Source of the DNA: Liolophura sinensis | Taxonomy: Eukaryota; Mollusca; Polyplacophora; Chitonida; Chitonidae | Direction: 5' to 3' | Assembly (NCBI RefSeq): GCF_032854445.1 | Contig: NC_088299.1 | Location: forward strand, 10,473,608 to 10,537,607 | DNA length: 64,000 nucleotides | Part shown: piece by piece, positions 1 to 11,170 of the stretch | How positions within the stretch are numbered: position 1 is the stretch's first letter | Layout of the letters: each line of letters starts with the position of its first letter | Notes under the pieces: generated by a model | Told to the model about the DNA's origin: nothing | Database searches by the model: none | Seen by the model: the letters and a program-made list of their open reading frames with translations, nothing else | Position numbers and translations under genes: made by a program

Positions 1-558
1 GAAAAAGTTTCTCAAAAGAAACTCAGACAAACAATGGAGAAAACTGAGTAGCTAAAAGTTTATGAACTTGAGAAGTTTCTAAAGGAAAAAGATGTCATGT
101 GTGTCTCTGTGACATTGTGAGACAAGCGATCAGTAATTTAATGTCTACAAAGGTTGTCTTACATTTCTCACAAGCCAAATGATACAGAAGAACTGTTTTA
201 CCTTTAATTACAAAAGTTTGAACTCAAAACTCCCCTATTATACAATGGCAGTGTGTTTTTTGATCGTGGTGAAAACTGATGTTGCCAGAGAAAACCACCT
301 GCTTTCGACAAGTATCTGAAAATCCTTCAGTACTTGGTCATGACAGCAAAAACCCACAATATTGAGAATACCAAAATGACCTAAAATTTGGACCAACAAG
401 TGCATTTCTAGGGGCAAATAAATGTTGTAAAACATGACTTTTTGAGTAGAATATTTCCCAGCCAGGTATCATCATACGGTACCTTTTACAAACCTCTCAA
501 CATCTTTCCAACGTCAACTGAACTCTCAGAATTCGACAAAATGAGCAACTTTGAAACT
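1..558 (-). other. Probable 3' UTR and downstream sequence
   Basis: AT-rich sequence beyond the TAA at 559 on the minus strand. No AATAAA is seen on this strand. The ATTAAA variant occurs at 203-208 and 137-142 and could be the polyadenylation signal. No coding frame I would trust. Confidence 0.3.
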
Positions 559-903
559 TTAGGTCATTAACTGTATATAGCTTGGGATCTGGTTGTTATT
601 TTGGGGGTCAACGTCATCCAATATGCAAAACAACATGCAAACAATCAAAACAACAACAACAGAGTCATAGAGCACCTGATACATTGAATGTCGACGGAGT
701 TGTGAAATGCTTTTAGCAGAGGAGTTAGAACCTTCATAGGCATCAAGTTCAGCAGAGTTTCTGGAGGTGGTTTGATTAGTTTGGGGGTACAGAGTGGCGA
801 TGGCACTGTCAGATTTTCTGTGGTTTATCCCCGTCATCAAGTTCATGAGGTCCACATTTAAACTGCCTCGTCTCTGACCTGATGTGTAGGGATCGGGATC
901 TTC
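559..903 (-). CDS. Last coding exon with C-terminal hydrophobic segment
   Basis: The acceptor CCTCCCTACAG ends at 904 and has a perfect TACTAAC branch-point-like sequence about 50 bases upstream. The exon begins EDPDPYTSGQRRGSLN in phase 0 and stops at TAA 559-561, adding 114 residues. It contains RRGS and RRHS basic-Ser motifs and, near the end, VLYDSVVVVLIVCMLFCIL (residues 355-373 of 392; 560-578 of 597) followed by 19 polar residues. A single hydrophobic segment this close to the C-terminus suggests a tail-anchored membrane protein with most of the chain in the cytosol. The hydrophobic run is only just long enough for a membrane span, so this is inference. Confidence 0.7.
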   Translation of the reverse strand, partial: EDPDPYTSGQRRGSLNVDLMNLMTGINHRKSDSAIATLYPQTNQTTSRNSAELDAYEGSNSSAKSISQLRRHSMYQVLYDSVVVVLIVCMLFCILDDVDPQNNNQIPSYIQLMT

Positions 904-1947
904 CTGTAGGGAGGGACGTGGAACAGCCAGGTGAGGAAAACAACAATCACAGTTAGTAGGAGCATGTAAGTCACAACCATGGAATATGATATGCCTGCCT
1001 GTGTCACCATGTGACCCTAATGCTGAGTGCTCTGTTGCTATTTTGACTTTATTCTGTTTTTGGTGAGAAAGTGCTAAATGGTAAATTTTTCAGCATGAAA
1101 GTTGTGTCACTGTACATGTGTGTGATATTTGTGGCCCTTCCTTGATCCTTTAGTATGAGCTTTGTGATATTTGTGGCACTTCGTGATATATGGTACTATT
1201 TATGAAATTTGTGGCATTTTTTGATATCTGTACATGTATTTTACTGTGATACATATGAATGGTAGCTCTCTGACATTTATGGCATGGTTTTACACATGTG
1301 GCAGTTTTTGTAAAATGCAGCACTTTCTTTGACGTGTAGCTCTGTGACACTCTTTCACTTTGTGTAGCTTTTATCCTGTAGATATTTGTTGGACTGTACC
1401 CTATTTACAAACAATTACAGCTGTCCAGCTGTTTCAAACCATTTTGTCACAGTCAGGCAGGCACTGATTAGACACACAATAGATCAATCACCAAAACTGT
1501 AATCAACACTTTAATCATTTAGAACATTTCATTTACAAATTTAATGGCAGATAGTTCAAATATTTTATGGCTTGTTCTCGTAGGCAATGCCATTTAAAAA
1601 TTTGTCAAAGAAGACTTTCCATCTTATTTATTAATGCTAATAAATAAACTACTTATCAGAAACTTTTTATAGGGATCTTGACAAATTACACGAGTTTCCT
1701 TATTAACCATCGCTGCAAATTCACGATATAAAACACTTGTGCTATATACATATGCATGAACATGAACATATTAAAGTTTTAAAACAAAATAAAACAAGGA
1801 CGCTTGCAACCTGTAAATATGAACTGTAACAACACCTTGTTAGAAATTTTACCAAAGGATATATTCAGACGACTAGTGCATGTGCACCGAGAATGTGAAT
1901 AATCAAAAGTTCATTTACAATAATGTGCTTCACAGTTAAGGTAACAG

Positions 1948-2160
1948 GGGCCAATTCCACAAAGCCATTTCTGAATTGCGTCAAAATTTGAAATACGGTC
2001 TTAAAACTTACTTTCGGCTTAAGAAATCAAAATATTGTTCACCTCATCAATATTAACTTAAGACAAATGTTTCCAAATTTCAACCCGAAGTACCTAAACC
2101 TAAGAATTGCGAAGAGGTTTTAAATTTTGACATAAATCCGAAATGGCCTTGTGGAATCAG
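1948..2160. mobile_element. Palindromic MITE-like element, family P1
   Basis: The left end CCAATTCCACAAAGCCATTT (from 1951) is mirrored by the reverse complement of the right end at 2140-2160, with few mismatches, and internal segments such as GTCAAAATTT also pair. The whole is a non-coding palindrome of about 213 bp. Related copies are at 5591-5806 and 7145-7331. Confidence 0.6.
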
Positions 2161-2540
2161 CAACAAAGAACCTCAGAAGGACTAATAAGACACTGTACAT
2201 GTACTTAACCAGTGGAATTCATATGGTAGGCATGGAGAAATACAAGTACAATGTCCCACGTTGCAAGAGCAAATGACACCAATAACTGCTCCATCCAAGT
2301 GTGATAAAATTAAAACGCGATGAACAGATCATTACCAAAAATCTTGTATTCCACAGATACGTTTAATGAAATACATGAGTAATGTAACCAATCCCCTCCC
2401 TGCAACCCCCACAAAAAACAAAAAACACAAGACATTTGGAAATATCAAGTCAAAACTATTTTTTTTTGTTTTTTTTTTCCAGAGCGAACTTTCTTGTGTC
2501 CAACATCATTGAAAGACCCAGGGGATCACAACGCTGTTTG

Positions 2541-2665
2541 AAGCTTTACAGCACAGACTAAGTCTTAACTTGTGGACTTATTCCTCTGATAGATCTTAAC
2601 CATTGGTTAGACACTAATTTAACAGTTGTGAAGTTAAGGCTAAGTCTGTGCTAAGCTGTCAAGTC
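2541..2665. repeat. Imperfect inverted repeat (hairpin), about 125 bp
   Basis: AGCACAGACTAAGTCTTAACTT near the left side, described here only in part, pairs with AAGTTAAGGCTAAGTCTGTGCT near the right, leaving a loop of about 60 bases. It could be a short MITE or a fold-back element. It has no coding capacity. Confidence 0.55.
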
Positions 2666-2696
2666 AGCACATGCTGAATAATTTCCACAGTCATTT

Positions 2697-3017
2697 AAAA
2701 GGCCTGGAATTACTCTGCTTTATCATTTGATGGGCATGAAATTACTCTGCTTTAAAACTTGATGGGCATGAAATTACTCTGCTTTAACACTTGATGGGCA
2801 TGAAATTACTCTGCTTTAACAATGGATGGGCATGAAATCACTCTGCTTTAACACTTGATGGGCATGAAATTACTCTGCTTTAACAATGGATGGGCATAAA
2901 ATTACTCTGCTTTAAAACTTGATGGGCATGAAATTACTCTGCTTTAACACTTGATGGGCATGAAATTACTCTGCTTTAACACTTGATGGGCATGAAATTA
3001 CTCTGTTTTAACACTTC
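2697..3017. repeat. 32-bp minisatellite, about 10 copies
   Basis: Tandem units of the form TGATGGGCATGAAATTACTC plus TGCTTTAACACT, highly similar, with the variants AAAACT and AACAAT/GG at the unit join. The first unit is degenerate. Low divergence suggests recent expansion. Confidence 0.9.
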
Positions 3018-4362
3018 TGAGGCTCATTTATTAGGTTAAAATGGGTAGGTGTGGGTGTGGTGGATAGGGTTATGGAAAAACAATTTTTGTTATCTGATGT
3101 CCATGGGATAATAACATAAATGAAGAAAAGAAGAGGAGATTACAGAAATACTCTTTACTTCACAGAACCATGTGAAATAAACACATGTCAATGTGTTAAA
3201 AAGCATCTGAAATTTCTAAAAGTAAAGAGACAATTAACAAGAAAGTTTAAAAACAAAGGGAATGATAAGAAATCCTGACTTGTCACTTGTATTAATAAAG
3301 GCAGACTGAGTTTTTGGTATGCTGAATGTCTTTTCAGAATATAACAAATATCTGTGCAATGACCATGGGCTATCTGTATCTGTGAGTTATCACAAATTCT
3401 GCATGAGACCCAAGTTCATCAACAAAATGGAAAAGAAAATGAACAATCATGGGTAGGCAGTGTTAAGTTCAAGGACGTTTTGATGCCATTTACCTGCGCC
3501 TCAAATTATGTTGAATATGTGTCTGCACAACTTTCATACAGGTTGGCAAATGACTAACAATGACTGTTAATGATGATATTAATGGGAATCTCATGACTTT
3601 TTTTAGATCCAGTGTCCATGGTATGGTCAGAATAATGGAGGTGTGACACCATACAAAGCTGTGACCTTCACACATGTACTAAGATCTAAACAAGAACAGT
3701 ATTAGTTCACCTGACAACTACCTTTACGTGATAGAATTGCATCCAAGGTTAGGAACCTATTAGAAGGGAAATTGGGAGGGTGTTAAAACAGGGTGAACTC
3801 GATAATTCCATGCTCCACCCACCATGGAATGTCGCCTCTTGCTAGGATTAGGGTAAATAAAGCAAGACTGTGGTATGTCTGAGCGGCGCCTCATCGCATG
3901 AGTCAGCTGCAAACAAACCGTCAACCAACTGCATGAATACAAATACATGTAAATACAGCTGAGAACGACAGATTACAGAAATGTTCGGCTTTGCACTTAT
4001 CCTAAATTATTATTATTATCCAAAAGTTTATTTTCATTGGTCAATTCCGAAATGTAAAGCTTTCCACTTGCAATGTAACTTTTCCAAGTTTCCTTTCATA
4101 TTAAATATTGTAAAGCTTTACACATGAAATGTAAATTTTCAAAGTTTGTTTTGAATGGCCAACAGCTTCTATTAGTATAGAAACATATACCAAGGCACTT
4201 CCAAAATTTATCACTTTTCAAAATTTCTTTCATATCCATCATGCTCATCAGAGCTAAAAGAAAACATTTTCATTTTTCATATTTTGGTTGGAAGAGTTGT
4301 TTCCCCTATTTAATTCAAACTCCAATATATGTATGTGAAGGTCAACTGACACCATCCCTATC

Positions 4363-4444
4363 CCAAATTGACAGTGTGTACCCAAATTGACAGTTTGTAC
4401 CCAAATTGACAGTGTGTACCCAAACTGATAGTGTGTACCCAAAC
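4363..4444. repeat. 19-bp minisatellite, about 4 copies
   Basis: The unit CCAAATTGACAGTGTGTAC is repeated with single substitutions (GTTTGTAC, CTGATAG). Confidence 0.85.
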
Positions 4445-5167
4445 GCCCATATTTTCATGGAATATTTCACCAACTAATGCCTTAACAAAGTGTTACAGTT
4501 AACCAAAAATTGTGCGAAACTTTACCTGATTCACAGTATTCAACATCATAAACGTGTACATGTAGCGTCACAAGTTTTTTTGGCCAAGTAATCACTTTTC
4601 TGGACTACATTATAAGGGGATAAGTTATGGAAAATTCCATTAAATTACAGGGAATTTTATTTCATACTACAATTGGTTTACATCTGTTCTGTGTGCTAGC
4701 TTTTTAAAATTCCTTTCAACATTATTTTTGGCACATCATTGAAGTGACTGATGGTGGATTAGGAAAACTTCAGTATTTATTTAGTTGATCGGTGTTTTAC
4801 GCCGAATGTTCCCAGTAATGTAATCAGTTGTTAAAACATCAGAAATGTCAGATGCTAAATTTTACATCTATGACAGCTCACCTGGAGACAAACTACTAGA
4901 ATGCAATGATATCTATAAAAAAAAAAACAAAAAAAAAACGATGCTGCACAACAGAATAAATGCTGATGATTATGTGACAATGGAAGAGGCCATCTGGGGA
5001 AATGCGACTAAACAAAAAAAATTGAACAGAAATAGAAAAACACACAGAAACTGGACCACAAAGCATTTGAAACATCTAATATGTATAGGTTATTCAACTT
5101 TAAACGGGATATCAGGTACATAATCTCCATGAACACAATGTCAAGTAGATACACAAACTCAACTTAC

Positions 5168-5234
5168 ATCAGTGTGATGTCGGCGACCTTTCACTGCTTT
5201 TTTCCGTCTGAATTTTGAGGCTCTAGCTGTATTA
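5168..5234 (-). CDS. Small exon, basic patch
   Basis: A 67-nt exon, acceptor TTATGGTTTTTCAG and donor CTGAT|GTAAGT, phase 2 to phase 0. It reads NTARASKFRRKKAVKGRRHH followed by TD. Ten of 22 residues are Arg, Lys or two His, which could be a nuclear localisation signal, a membrane-proximal basic patch or an acidic-ligand site. It joins in phase to the last exon at 903. Confidence 0.75.
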
Positions 5235-5296
5235 CTGAAAAACCATAAATTCAGTTGATCAAGTTTGAGTATACATTCATACGGTCCATAAAATAG

Positions 5297-5385
5297 TTAT
5301 TTATTTATTTGATTGAAGTTTTACACTGTTATCAAGAATATTTCGCTTATATAATGGCGGCCAGCATTTTGGTGTGATGAAGCCA
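5297..5385 (-). mobile_element. SINE-A fragment (3' end)
   Basis: Starts with the (TTTA)n complement of the A-rich tail, then the conserved core ending GGCGGCCAGCATTTTGG. Diverged and 5'-truncated. Confidence 0.65.
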
Positions 5386-5590
5386 ACAAAATGGTTATTT
5401 AGTTAGTTTTGAGAAAGTTTTGTCATTCTCTGTTTTTAAGTACTCTTGTCATCTATGATGAAGGTGATGTCATTTTATAGTTATGAAAGATCACCTCGGC
5501 CTGGTTCCTGAAAGCCACTTATGTTTAAGTTGACTGCAACTACCATGGCAACATACACCTGAAATGTGCTGCCATGGTTACAGCAAAACT

Positions 5591-5806
5591 GAGGTCAATT
5601 CCATAAAGCAATTTCTGACTTTAGTCAAAATTTGAATCTCATTACAGTTCTTATTTTTTGGTACTGTAAGTTTAAATTTTAATAAATTTGTTTTAAGTTT
5701 ACATTTATGAGGTGGTTAAAATGATAATTTCCCAAAATATTCTCTAAAATTTTATTCAAAATTTTTTACTTAAGACAGAAATGGTTTTGTGGAATTGGCC
5801 TCTGAC
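5591..5806. mobile_element. Palindromic MITE-like element, family P1
   Basis: The left end GGTCAATTCCATAAAGCAAT pairs with the right end ATGGTTTTGTGGAATTGGCC. Same termini as the element at 1948-2160, interior diverged. Confidence 0.6.
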
Positions 5807-5966
5807 CTTATGTGTTTTGTTGAAGCTGTAGCCGGATTTGCGGTGCGGTGGGCATCATAGATGTCAGGTCCAAAAAATTAGTTCTAATTATCAATATTTC
5901 ACAAAAAAGTTTTAGACCACATCACTGGACAAAGCCGAAGTAAGGTAAGCTGGTTTTCAAACTTAC

Positions 5967-6177
5967 CCCTGTCCATCCAACTCTCCTTTTTTAACATACA
6001 TTCCATCCGGATCATCAAAATTTCCATCAGTGTTATTTGTATCATTATCACTCTGAGATTTCCCATCAACACTTGACGATGTTTCAGAACTTTCCATTCG
6101 CTGATGATTTACAATTATCCCATTGGTTGCGGAACTGTCCAATGATTGGTGATTGTCAGACCCGTTAGTTTCATTGG
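5967..6177 (-). CDS. Internal exon, Ser/Asn/Asp-rich low-complexity segment
   Basis: A 211-nt exon with acceptor CTGATTTTTTCACAG and donor CAGGG|GTAAGT, phase 1 to phase 2. The split codon with the previous exon gives Ser. It encodes about 70 residues poor in hydrophobics and rich in Ser, Asn, Asp and Thr, ending GMYVKKGELDGQ. It is probably a flexible acidic linker between the Cys/His cluster and the basic patch of the next exon. Confidence 0.75.
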
Positions 6178-6901
6178 CTGTGAAAAAATCAGAAAAAAAT
6201 CAGAAAAAATACAACATATATGGCATACTCGAAGGACATTTGTGTTCTAACTATAAAAATTGTGCTATGTATGGATAGCAGATCATTATGAGTTTTTATA
6301 TAGATTTACAGTGGTAAGCAGTGGCCTACTTTATCAACAGGCTGCCTGTAGTTACAGTTTCTAAACAGATTTGGTGTATCTCTCAACCATCTGCTATCCT
6401 CAGCCAGATGTTGTAGGCTACAGTGCTAATGAAGAGAATATGATCATATCTTGCATCATAAGGTTACACACACATTATGTGTATCACTTGAAATAAACAT
6501 ATTTCTGAGAAACCAAAGTTTCCCCCCATCACACGCCTACATGAGAGGGTTTGCCAGCAACCTGTGGGTTGTTGTGGGTTTTCACCGGGCTCTACCGAGT
6601 TTCCTCCCACTTTAAAGCAGACTGCCAGCATAAAACTTTAATCAAAGAAATAAAATAAATATTTCTGAATATTATTTACAATGTTAAGACTACTGTTAAC
6701 AGGGCAGAGAAGACGATATCAGAATTTCAAAGATTTTTTGACAAATTCAAAGGACAAAAATGTCTGATATGTCTGACTTTTTCATTTCAAGATTAAACTT
6801 CTAAACACATTCTGTTTAAATCTGAAAGGCGACAGTGTTTAGTCCCTCTCCAAATGCAATCGTCTACATAAAAATTCCTGACACAAGATTAGAACACTCA
6901 C
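6178..6901 (-). other. Intron, 0.7 kb
   Basis: Lies between the Cys/His exon and the Ser/Asn-rich exon. It contains an old plus-oriented SINE-A fragment (6540-6660); otherwise nothing recognised. Confidence 0.65.
6540..6660 (+). mobile_element. SINE-A fragment, diverged
   Basis: Shows the GGTTTGCCAGCAACCTGTGG block, a degenerate GGTTTCCTCCCA core and an ATAAA tail, in plus orientation. 5'-truncated. Confidence 0.55.
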
Positions 6902-7085
6902 ATGTGGATCTTGAAGACGACATTTCTGAAGACAATGTGGCAGCAACGCTTCTCCTCTGGCCGGCCAGGTCAAATACAAGATGGCCGCCATTCTCGGCGG
7001 AGCTGTGGATGTCCTTGTCACAGGCTCTACACAGCAGGAATGGCCTCTCCTGATTCACCTCCATACAGCTAGGGTGACGGCACAC
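6902..7085 (-). CDS. Exon with Cys/His (probable zinc-binding) cluster
   Basis: A 184-nt exon, acceptor GTGTTTGGTATTTGCAG and donor CACAT|GTGAGT, phase 0 to phase 1. It begins VCRHPSCMEVNQERPFLLCR and continues ACDKDIHSS. Cys at 126, 131, 143 and 146 and His151 (392-residue numbering; 331, 336, 348, 351 and 356 in the 597 form) form C-x4-C-x11-C-x2-C-x4-H. With C111 and C116 from exon 19213-19265 there would be enough ligands for two zinc ions, like a B-box or the Cys-rich clusters I recall in UNC79-type proteins. The resemblance is in spacing only. After the cluster it is Ser-rich. Confidence 0.8.
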
Positions 7086-7144
7086 CTGCAAATACCAAAC
7101 ACAGCTTAATATATGGTAGCTGTTTCAACATTTTGCCAAGCACT

Positions 7145-7331
7145 TGGGCAAATTAATGACGCCATTACTGAATTAAGTGAAAACACAAACCCATAATTTT
7201 TAGTACTTGAAGTTGAAATTTTGATACATTTTGTCTTACAACAAATTTTAATTTCAAGGGCCCAAAAATAAGTTCTAAAGTGGTAGTGCAAATTCTGACT
7301 TAGTCACAAATGGCTTTGTGAAATGAGCCCA
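7145..7331. mobile_element. Palindromic P1 element, degenerate left arm
   Basis: The right end CAAATGGCTTTGTGAAATGA matches the P1 terminus in complement. The left end is a weaker match. A second partial copy of the right arm follows at 7401-7455. Confidence 0.45.
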
Positions 7332-7400
7332 TGGTGCATAGTGAACAGAATGGTGAACAAAACAGAACTTGTAATAAAATTGTAATATACAAAATTAGCT

Positions 7401-7455
7401 CTGAAGTGGTAGTGAAATTCTGACTTGGTCAGAAATGGCTTTGTGGAATGAGCCC
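7401..7455. repeat. Partial duplicate of P1 right arm
   Basis: The segment from AGTGGTAGTGAAATTCTGAC to AATGAGCCC repeats the sequence ending at 7331 with few changes. Confidence 0.6.
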
Positions 7456-7813
7456 ACAGTGAACAAAACTTGTAATAAAGTTGTAATATATAGACGGATA
7501 ATCATAAGAAATGATGCCAATAACTGAAAGGTCATTTCTTTTATTTATTCATGTCTGTTTGATGCCATATTTGAGATTTTTGACACATAGGATGCAATCA
7601 CTTTTGTGGCACGAGTGATCTGTATAGATACGCATATTGTATTAGCGGAAGACACATGCAGGGTCATTCATAAATGTTTAATAGAGTGCTCAAATAGCCA
7701 CACCACTTCATGAAAAATCTTGATCTGCAAGAGACTGGGTTAATTGCCTTAATGGATAAATCTGATGTATCCGATCACCACACAATCACCTGACCTGATC
7801 AAATTTTGCTTCA

Positions 7814-7960
7814 CATGGGATGGTCTTGCAGCAACCTGCGGATGGTCAAGGGTTTTCCATGGGCTTTGTCCGTTTTTCTCCCAGCATAATGCTGGCCGCT
7901 GTCGTGTAAGTGAAATATTCTTGAGTACGGCGTAAAACACCAATCAAATAAATAAATAAA
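7814..7960 (+). mobile_element. SINE-A, 5'-truncated, with 15-bp target duplications
   Basis: The conserved 3' core (GCAACCTGCGGATGGTC, then ATAATGCTGGCCGC, then TACGGCGTAAAACACC) ends in an (AAAT)n tail. It is flanked by identical TCAAATTTTGCTTCA copies at 7799-7813 and 7961-7975. Target duplication plus A-rich tail is the mark of LINE-mediated insertion. The tRNA head is missing. Confidence 0.9.
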
Positions 7961-9670
7961 TCAAATTTTGCTTCATTGTAAAACTTACTCAAGTGAGGCC
8001 ATGATTTCAAACTTTTTTTTTTTTCCACAGCCACTCTTTACTCAAGGAGTTTTTCCCCTAAGCAAAACTGTCAGGTTTATGGTCAAAGTCCAGTTTAAAC
8101 TACTGAACTTCCCTATGTTCTTGACAAAAATCTGGACTTATTAAAATTTGAAAATTGAACTACCATGAGCTGGCCCCCATTAGTTAAGAAAAATGCTCTA
8201 AAACAAACATTTATGATAAAACTCCCTGAAATTTGAGTAACAGTATTAAAATATTTCATAAATTACTAATCACTGAAGTTTATCTTAATCTCTGTGGTGA
8301 AACAAAAATCTGTATACATTACCAGCATCGCTACGTCATCTTTTATCACAATACCACACATGTAACAAGTACCTAGAAGCAACATTTAAACACAGCTATG
8401 GGTTTCTGTTTCAAACTTGTGCTAAAAGAAGTAAGCAACAATAAAACCATTTGCTCCCGTCTGTTGTTGAAAATCACATAAAATTGCTTCCATGTGTCTT
8501 GTTTTAAAAAAAAAAATGATTTCTTTTTCATGAAGCCATTTTTTCCTTCTTCTATATGGAATTAACAAGGATATACAATTATCTTCATGTTGTGTACCTC
8601 CCCCCCACCCCACCCCCTCCAAATAAATTGTCACCTGCTCCTATTTGTCACTCCTCACACTATCCGCTTCTCCTGAAGTGGTTTCATAATCTAGAGAACT
8701 AGAGAAATGTATGAGTGTGAGGCTTACCTCTGCCCTTAACATAGCCATCTGAACGTACCAGCTGATAAAAACACGTTCATGTAACTATAGATGTGCATCT
8801 ACATTAGCACAACAGGACTTACATTTAATTATCTAAGCATCAATTAACCTAAAACTTATCTGATAAAAATGAGAAATAATAGTTTTCCAGTACAGTTAGG
8901 ACGAGGTTACTTCCTGATGTCGATGCACATACAGGATTCAGTGTGCAATTACGGGGCACACCATAAATGTTGAGGACAGATATTAGTGAGGATGAAAGCA
9001 ATGAACTGCATTTCTCTCCCTGTTTTTTTTTTTGGAAAAGCAAAGATATGAATATCTTGTTCAGTAGACTAGCCCTGTGAAAAAAAATAAATAAATATTC
9101 CTGCAACAATTACATTCCAAAGAGTAGACCAGGTGTCCCCGAAAATTAAACGAATTAGGGTATGAACTATTTCATACTGTAACACAAGAACAATGTGGGC
9201 TGTTAAACCGTATCCTGCTGCCACAGTTTACCTCCCAGAAGCCTTAATACTAGCAGTCAGGTGTAATAATAAACTTTAATCAATATGTCAAAGGAAGACC
9301 TCAAGTTCTGACATGTGTCCCAGTATAAACTTTGATATGTACATGCGGAGAACTCCTCCACTCACAATGACAGATCTACCCCATATTACACAATTACACG
9401 ATAAGGATTGTTTCTTTCAAGTTTGTACAATTTCATCACAACATGAAAGATCTCAAGACACAGTATATGTATACGTTGATATTTCCAAGGTTTGCATTTA
9501 GAATTGGAGAAGGAGGTCAACGTTCAAAAGTAGGCCGCTGAATTGAAAGTAATTACGTCACAATTTACTACTGATTAATATTAATGATATTCAAAGTAGG
9601 TGACTAAGGGGACAGCAGTAGACAGCTGTGTGCAGCCTGCTACTTGCCCTATTTGAACACCCTGGACTTC

Positions 9671-11170
9671 TACACGTACCATATATCAACAGATAGAGTT
9701 TATCAGTTTTAACACTATCAATGTGATCAAATCACACCATACGTAAATGGCTTGTACACGTACCATATATCGACAGACACAGTTTGTCAGTCTTAACACT
9801 ATCAATATGATCAAATCACATCATACACACATGGCTTGTACATGTACCATATATCGGACAGACACAGTTTGTCCGTCTTAACACTATCAATATGATCAAA
9901 TCACATCATACACACATGGCTTGTACATGTACCATATATCGACAGATACAGTTTGTCAGTTTTAGCCCTATCAATAATATCAAATCACATCATACACACA
10001 TGGCTTGTACATGTACCATATATCGACAGATACAGTTTGTCAGTCTTAACACTATCAATATGATCAAATCACATCATACGCACATGGCTTGTACATGTAC
10101 CATATATCGACAGATAGAGTTTGTCAGTTTTAACACTATCAATGTGATCAAATCACATCATACACACATGGCTTGTACATGTACCATGTATCGACAGATA
10201 CAGTTTGTCAATTTTAACCCTATCAATGATATCAAATCACATCATATGTACATGGCTTGTACATGTACCATATATCGACAGGCACAGTTTGTCAGTCTTA
10301 ACACTATCAATGATATCAAATCACATCATACACACATGGCTTGTACATGTACCATATATCGACAGATACAGTTTGTCAATTTTAACCCTATCAATGATAT
10401 CAAATCACATCATATGTACATGGCTTGTACATGTACCATATATCGACAGGCACAGTTTGTCAGTTTTAACCCTATCAATGAGATCAAATCACATCATATG
10501 CACATGGCTTGTACATGTACCATATATTGACAGATACAGTTTGTCAGTTTTAACCCTTTCAATGTGATCAAATCACATCATATGCACATGGCTTGTACAT
10601 GTACCATATATTGACAGATACAGTTTGTCAGTTTTAACCCTTTCAATGTGATCAAATCACATCATACACACATGGCTTGTACATGTACCATATATCGACA
10701 GATACAGTTTGTCAGTCTTAACCATATAAATGTGATCAAATCACATCATATGAACATGGCTTGTACATGTACCATATATCGACAGATACAGTTTGTCAGT
10801 TTTAACCCTATCAATCAGATCAAATCACATCATACACACATGGCTTGTACATGTACCATATATTGACAGATACAGTTTGTCAGTTTTAACCCTATCAATG
10901 AAATCAAATCACATCATACACACATGGCTTGTACATGTACCATATATCGACAGATACAGTTTGTCAGTTTTAACCCTATCAATGAGATCAAATCACATCA
11001 TACACACATGGCTTGTACATGTACCATGTATCGACAGATACAGGTTGTCAGTTTTAACCTTATCAATCAGATCAAATCACATCATACACACATGGCTTGT
11101 ACATGTACCATGTATCGACAGATACAGTTTGTCAATTTTAACCCTATCAATGAGATCAAATCACATCACA
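9671..11170. repeat. 84-bp satellite array, about 18 copies
   Basis: The unit contains ACATGGCTTGTACATGTACC, ATATATCGACAGATACAG and ATCAAATCACATCATAC. Spacing between successive CATGGC sites is exactly 84 at every step measured (9915, 9999, 10083, 10167). Because 84 is divisible by three, stop-free frames run through many units as 28-residue repeats; I treat these as artefacts. A two-unit (168-bp) pattern is visible at about 10233-10484. Each unit has the palindrome GTACATGTAC. Confidence 0.95.

Larger units (their letters stand above)
904..5167 (-). other. Last intron (4.3 kb)
   Basis: Lies between the basic-patch exon and the last exon. It contains a palindromic element at 1948-2160, a hairpin at 2541-2665, a 32-bp minisatellite at 2697-3017, a 19-bp minisatellite at 4363-4444, a poly-T run near 2460 and a tiny SINE scrap near 4777-4820. 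Stretches 904-1947 and 3020-4360 hold nothing else I can name. Confidence 0.6.
5235..5966 (-). other. Intron, 0.7 kb, with SINE fragment and palindromic element
   Basis: It contains a minus-strand SINE-A 3' fragment (5297-5385) and most of a P1 palindrome (5591-5806). Both splice sites match consensus. Confidence 0.65.

Noticed and set aside
2697-3017. Possible CRISPR-like regular repeat
   Set aside because: Units are contiguous with no unique spacers, in a eukaryotic intron.
6835-7053. Plus-strand and second minus-strand ORFs overlapping the Cys/His exon
   Set aside because: Shadows of the exon at 6902-7085, which has splice sites and phase agreement.
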